Source: Altererythrobacter sp. (GTDB lineage Bacteria > Pseudomonadota > Alphaproteobacteria > Sphingomonadales > Sphingomonadaceae). From it: DNA of 9,413 nucleotides. Made by a program: the position numbers and the translations under genes. The notes beneath the pieces are model-generated. The model did not search any database. It was not told where the DNA came from and saw only the letters and a program-made list of their open reading frames with translations. Numbering within the stretch: the first letter of the stretch is position 1; every line of letters begins with the position of its first letter. This document shows positions 6,718 to 9,413 of this stretch, piece by piece. Location of the stretch: NCBI GenBank assembly GCA_011524425.1, contig WTKI01000365.1, positions 1 through 9,413 on the forward strand, written 5' to 3'.

Positions 6718-7761
6718 CTATCCGATGAGCTTGCTCAAAGATTGAGCTGTCAAATCCACCATGGGGACGACGCGCGCGTAATTCAACCGCGTTGGCCCGA
6801 TTACGCCTAGCACGCCGACCACTCGTCCTTCACGATCACGATAGGGTGAAGCGATAACCGAAGAGCCTGATAAAGCGAACAAGCGATTCTCGCTGCCGAT
6901 AAAAATGCGCGTCGCATCGGCATCCCGCGCGCTTTCCAACAATTGTGCAACCGATTGCTTGTTCTCAAGATCATCGATCAGCGAACGCACACGTTCGATA
7001 TCGCTCATTGCCTCTTCATCGAGCAAATTGGCTTGTCCACGCACGATAAGCACCGGCCGCTTGGCCGCATCTTCAGACCAGACAGCCAGTCCGCGCTGCA
7101 CAAGATCACTGCTGGCACTATCAAGCTGGCTTTGGCCGGCCGATATCTCCGTTGCAATGACGTTCGCCGCTTCGCTTAAAGTGCGGCCTGCGAGCCGCGC
7201 AGTGACATAATTCGAAGCTTGCTCAAGCCCAGCTTGAGCGGCGCCCACACCGATGTCCACAACACGGTTCTCGACTGATCCGTCTTCGCTCACAAGAACC
7301 GCTAAAGCTTTGCCTTGGCCGAGCGGTACCATCGAAAATTGCGCCAAACGGGCTTCGTTGCGCGGCACCATTACCATTCCAGCAGCCCCGGTTAAGTCAG
7401 ACAGCATTGTGCTGGTCTTCTCCAAGGCCTGCTCAATTGGACCGGTCGCTGACAAACCCTGTTCAATCTGAGCACGCTCTTGCGCTGTGGGTTCAGCCAC
7501 GCGCATCATGCCATCGACAAAGAGACGTAATCCCGTTTCAGTGGGCAAGCGTCCTGCACTGGTGTGGGGTGCGGCGAGCAAACCGCCTTGTTCCAGCTCT
7601 GCCAACACTGATCGAATGGACGCAGAAGATAAATTCAGCGCCCCGTCGCTCGCTAAAGTCTTTGACCCGACTGGTTGCCCAGTCTCGATATAACTTTCCA
7701 CCACGAGGCGGAAAATCTCCCTCGCGCGGTCGGTAAGTTCAGAGATAGGCGGCGATGACAT
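6718..7761 (-). CDS. hrcA: Heat-inducible transcription repressor HrcA
   Basis: A 347-residue repressor, of usual family length, that binds the CIRCE inverted repeat and is kept active by GroEL. The N-terminal winged-helix domain (about residues 1-75) contains the typical [25 protein letters not shown] and [19 protein letters not shown], followed by the conserved [18 protein letters not shown]. The central and C-terminal GAF-like dimerisation domains include [32 protein letters not shown]. It is the first gene of hrcA-grpE-small protein and diverges from rph. The ATG sits in the middle of a 14-bp palindrome, and no good ribosome site lies near it (AGAGGAAG is about 20 bases away). No CIRCE was found upstream of this or any other gene in the window, so autoregulation through CIRCE is not supported here. 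Confidence 0.97.
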   Translation of the reverse strand: MSSPPISELTDRAREIFRLVVESYIETGQPVGSKTLASDGALNLSSASIRSVLAELEQGGLLAAPHTSAGRLPTETGLRLFVDGMMRVAEPTAQERAQIEQGLSATGPIEQALEKTSTMLSDLTGAAGMVMVPRNEARLAQFSMVPLGQGKALAVLVSEDGSVENRVVDIGVGAAQAGLEQASNYVTARLAGRTLSEAANVIATEISAGQSQLDSASSDLVQRGLAVWSEDAAKRPVLIVRGQANLLDEEAMSDIERVRSLIDDLENKQSVAQLLESARDADATRIFIGSENRLFALSGSSVIASPYRDREGRVVGVLGVIGPTRLNYARVVPMVDLTAQSLSKLIG

Positions 7762-7767
7762 GTCATC
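7754..7767. repeat. 14-bp perfect palindrome over the hrcA start codon
   Basis: GATGACATGTCATC equals its own reverse complement and is centred on the hrcA initiation codon. It also contains a second, out-of-frame ATG on the minus strand. It could be a dimeric-repressor site, a weak structure at the start codon, or chance. It does not resemble CIRCE. Confidence 0.5.
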
Positions 7768-7848
7768 TATCTAGCGCTTCCTCTTGCAGCCTCAAGCCTT
7801 CAGCGCCTAACGCGGGTGCGCAATACGATTCGAGAGGATGAAAAATTC
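7762..7848. other. Divergent hrcA-rph intergenic region
   Basis: These 87 bases must hold promoters for both hrcA (-) and rph (+) unless transcription enters from outside. I see only weak candidates. On +, TTGCAG at 7784-7789 lacks a good -10 at 17 bases, and TACGAT at 7824-7829 lacks a -35. On -, TTGAGG is followed after 16 bases by TAGATA. None is convincing. AGAGGA at 7833-7838 is the likely ribosome site for rph. Confidence 0.4.
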
Positions 7849-8562
7849 ATGCGACCTTCCGGACGCGCGCCTGATGAAATGCGCGCTATCACTATCGAAA
7901 CCGGCTTTACCAAACACGCAGAAGGCTCGTGCCTGATCAGCTTCGGCGATACGCGCGTGCTGTGCACTGCCAGTGTCGAAGAGCGCATTCCGCCATGGTT
8001 GCGCGGCAAGGGAGAAGGCTGGGTCACCGGCGAGTATTCCATGCTCCCGCGCTCTACCCACACACGCAGCTCGCGAGAAGCAGCACGCGGCAAACAGTCA
8101 GGCCGTACACAGGAAATCCAGCGCTTGATCGGACGGTCCTTGCGCGCGGTGGTTGACCTGCAAAAGCTCGGCGAGCGCCAAATCACTTTGGATTGCGATG
8201 TCATCCAAGCCGATGGCGGCACGCGCACCGCCTCAATCTCAGGTGCATGGGTCGCTTTGCGGATCGCTGTGAACAAGCTGATGGAAGCAGGAGAAATCAC
8301 AGAGGATCCGATCACAGGCCAGGTCGCAGCAATCTCTTGCGGCATCTATGAAGGTACGCCGGTGCTGGATTTGGACTATCCGGAAGACTCCAACGCAGAG
8401 GCAGACGCAAACTTCGTTCTGATCGAAGGCGGTCAGATCGCCGAAGTGCAAGCGACTGCGGAAGGCGCGACCTATGACGAAGAAGGCTTGCTGCGCCTAC
8501 TGCGGTTAGGACGGATTGGATGTGATGCAATCTTCGCCGCGCAATTGGACGCTGTTAAGTGA
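7849..8562 (+). CDS. rph: Ribonuclease PH
   Basis: A 237-residue phosphorolytic 3'-5' exoribonuclease that trims tRNA precursors and structured RNA 3' ends using phosphate and releasing nucleoside diphosphates; it works as a hexamer. It begins with the classic [12 protein letters not shown]. The [16 protein letters not shown] strand, the [10 protein letters not shown] segment, the phosphate-contacting Arg86 in [13 protein letters not shown] and the [15 protein letters not shown] loop (Thr125, Arg126) are all present at standard family positions. A GTG at 7816 would add 11 residues. I chose the ATG at 7849 because it gives the family N-terminus and has AGAGGA upstream. It overlaps rdgB by 4 bases, and the rph-rdgB pairing beside hrcA-grpE is common in alphaproteobacteria. 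Confidence 0.97.
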   Translation: MRPSGRAPDEMRAITIETGFTKHAEGSCLISFGDTRVLCTASVEERIPPWLRGKGEGWVTGEYSMLPRSTHTRSSREAARGKQSGRTQEIQRLIGRSLRAVVDLQKLGERQITLDCDVIQADGGTRTASISGAWVALRIAVNKLMEAGEITEDPITGQVAAISCGIYEGTPVLDLDYPEDSNAEADANFVLIEGGQIAEVQATAEGATYDEEGLLRLLRLGRIGCDAIFAAQLDAVK

Positions 8563-9188
8563 CAAGGCGGCTCGGCAGCGGTTCCCTGGTAATTGCCACG
8601 CATAATGCCGGCAAACTTAAAGAGATCGCTGCCTTGCTGGAACCGCATGGGCTGAAGTGCCTCTCTGCAGGATCACTGGGCCTTCCGGAGCCGCCGGAAA
8701 CAGGCACGACATTTGTCGAGAACGCGCTAATCAAAGCGCGAGCTGCGGCAGAGGCTTCGGGCATAGTCGCCCTCGCCGATGATAGTGGATTGTCGGTCGA
8801 TGCGCTTGATGGCCGCCCTGGTGTTTACACAGCTGATTGGGCTGAACGCCAATGGTTCGAAGGCGAACCAGGCCGCGATTGGTATATGGCGATGGGCAAG
8901 GTCGAAGGCATGCTGCAGCAGCTTGGACCTGCTACAGACCGTTCAGCGGCATTCCATTGTGTGCTGGCCATTGCTTGGCCGGATGGAGAGCATGCGATCT
9001 ATGAAGGGAAATGTGCAGGATCGCTCACATGGCCGCCGCGTGGCACGTTGGGCTTCGGCTATGATCCTGTATTCATGCCGACAGATTCCGAACTCACCTT
9101 TGCTGAGATTGAACCTGAGGCGAAACACGCCATTAGCCACCGCGCCGATGCTTTCGCCAAGCTCGTTGCGGAGCAGTTCGGCGCGTAA
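8559..9188 (+). CDS. rdgB: XTP/dITP diphosphatase (RdgB/HAM1 family)
   Basis: A 209-residue cytoplasmic pyrophosphatase that hydrolyses non-canonical purine triphosphates (dITP, XTP, dXTP) to monophosphates, keeping them out of DNA and RNA. Family motifs in order are ATHNAGK (13-19), [11 protein letters not shown] (50-60), ADDSGL (73-78) with the metal-binding and catalytic acidic pair, GFGYDP (165-170) and ISHR (192-195). The segment [14 protein letters not shown] after DDSGL differs from the GxxSARY/F seen in enterobacterial RdgB and looks like the sphingomonad variant. The start is GTG, sharing GTGA with the rph stop, so translation is coupled. It converges on the CAP-domain gene with only three bases between the stops. 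Confidence 0.96.
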   Translation: MTRRLGSGSLVIATHNAGKLKEIAALLEPHGLKCLSAGSLGLPEPPETGTTFVENALIKARAAAEASGIVALADDSGLSVDALDGRPGVYTADWAERQWFEGEPGRDWYMAMGKVEGMLQQLGPATDRSAAFHCVLAIAWPDGEHAIYEGKCAGSLTWPPRGTLGFGYDPVFMPTDSELTFAEIEPEAKHAISHRADAFAKLVAEQFGA

Positions 9189-9191
9189 CCT

Positions 9192-9413
9192 TTACCGGAT
9201 CTGACGCCCGTAAATGTTTCCTGCGGGCCAGTATCGGCAGACGAGGAAATCATCGCGGTCATTGCGGGCCACCGCGCAGCCCACTTCGCGCGTCTCGCGC
9301 CATACAACTTGCGTGTAATGCCCGACATCGCGCCAGTTACCCGTGCGCGAGATGTCAGGAAATTCGCCGGGTCGGAAATGTCGCTTCTCCTCAGCAAATG
9401 CACGGATCATGAA
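9192..9413 (-). CDS. CAP/SCP-domain (PR-1-like) protein, C-terminal part
   Basis: The frame is open to the right edge (the codon before the ATG at 9410 is TTC), so the gene continues outside the window; 73 C-terminal residues are visible. Both signatures of the CAP superfamily (cysteine-rich secretory proteins, antigen 5, PR-1) are present: [11 protein letters not shown] (CAP1) and [14 protein letters not shown] (CAP2). The Cys in EVGCAVA and the one in LVCRYWP fit the usual disulfide, which implies export to the periplasm or beyond. A signal peptide cannot be checked because the N-terminus is missing. Bacterial CAP proteins have no settled activity; lipid binding or protease-like roles are proposed for the superfamily. 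Confidence 0.9.
   Translation of the reverse strand, partial: FMIRAFAEEKRHFRPGEFPDISRTGNWRDVGHYTQVVWRETREVGCAVARNDRDDFLVCRYWPAGNIYGRQIR

Noticed and set aside
7800..8345. Open frame of 181 codons on - over rph
   Set aside because: It is antisense to the conserved RNase PH core and has a serine/arginine-rich, low-information composition typical of shadow frames.

Overview
The window is a chromosomal housekeeping segment, most likely from an alphaproteobacterium of the order Sphingomonadales (Erythrobacter/Sphingomonas-like). This placement is inferred from three things: the dnaK upstream region matches the alphaproteobacterial heat-shock promoter consensus, a 'vgr related protein'-type gene typical of sphingomonads is present, and the HrcA, GrpE, RNase PH and RdgB proteins have a sphingomonad look. 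Coding density is very high and no intergenic gap exceeds about 170 bases. No tRNA, rRNA, CRISPR array, insertion sequence or integrase was seen.

Layout from left to right. (1) The 3' part of a patatin-related (DUF3376-type) gene runs on + and enters from outside the window. (2) It converges on the dnaK-dnaJ unit on -, which encodes Hsp70 and its J-domain partner separated by a 79-base gap holding a perfect 13-bp hairpin. (3) A 167-base divergent region follows. It carries an exact match to the alphaproteobacterial sigma-32 consensus reading toward dnaK and a plausible housekeeping promoter reading the other way. (4) A tight three-gene + cluster encodes a PCu(A)C-type copper-binding lipoprotein, a 'vgr related' protein with a HEMVH zinc-protease-like motif and apparently a CTG start, and a GNAT acetyltransferase. 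The genes overlap by 4 bases (if the first CTG is used) and by 1 base. (5) A - unit, hrcA-grpE-small alpha/beta-barrel-like protein, converges on the GNAT gene with overlapping stop codons. (6) rph and rdgB run divergently from hrcA on + with a 4-base overlap. (7) At the right edge, the 3' end of a CAP/SCP-domain secreted protein gene lies on -.

Functionally, the window holds almost the whole DnaK machine (DnaK, DnaJ, GrpE) and the HrcA repressor in two separate transcription units, alongside RNA trimming (RNase PH) and nucleotide-pool cleaning (RdgB). dnaKJ appears to be under sigma-32 control. No CIRCE operator was seen anywhere in the window, so HrcA probably acts elsewhere, classically on groESL.

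I found no convincing undescribed multi-gene system. The points most worth checking are the non-AUG start of the HEMVH protein, the abutting -35 elements of the dnaK and copper-lipoprotein promoters, the duplicated -10-like elements at dnaK, and the strong dnaK-dnaJ hairpin.
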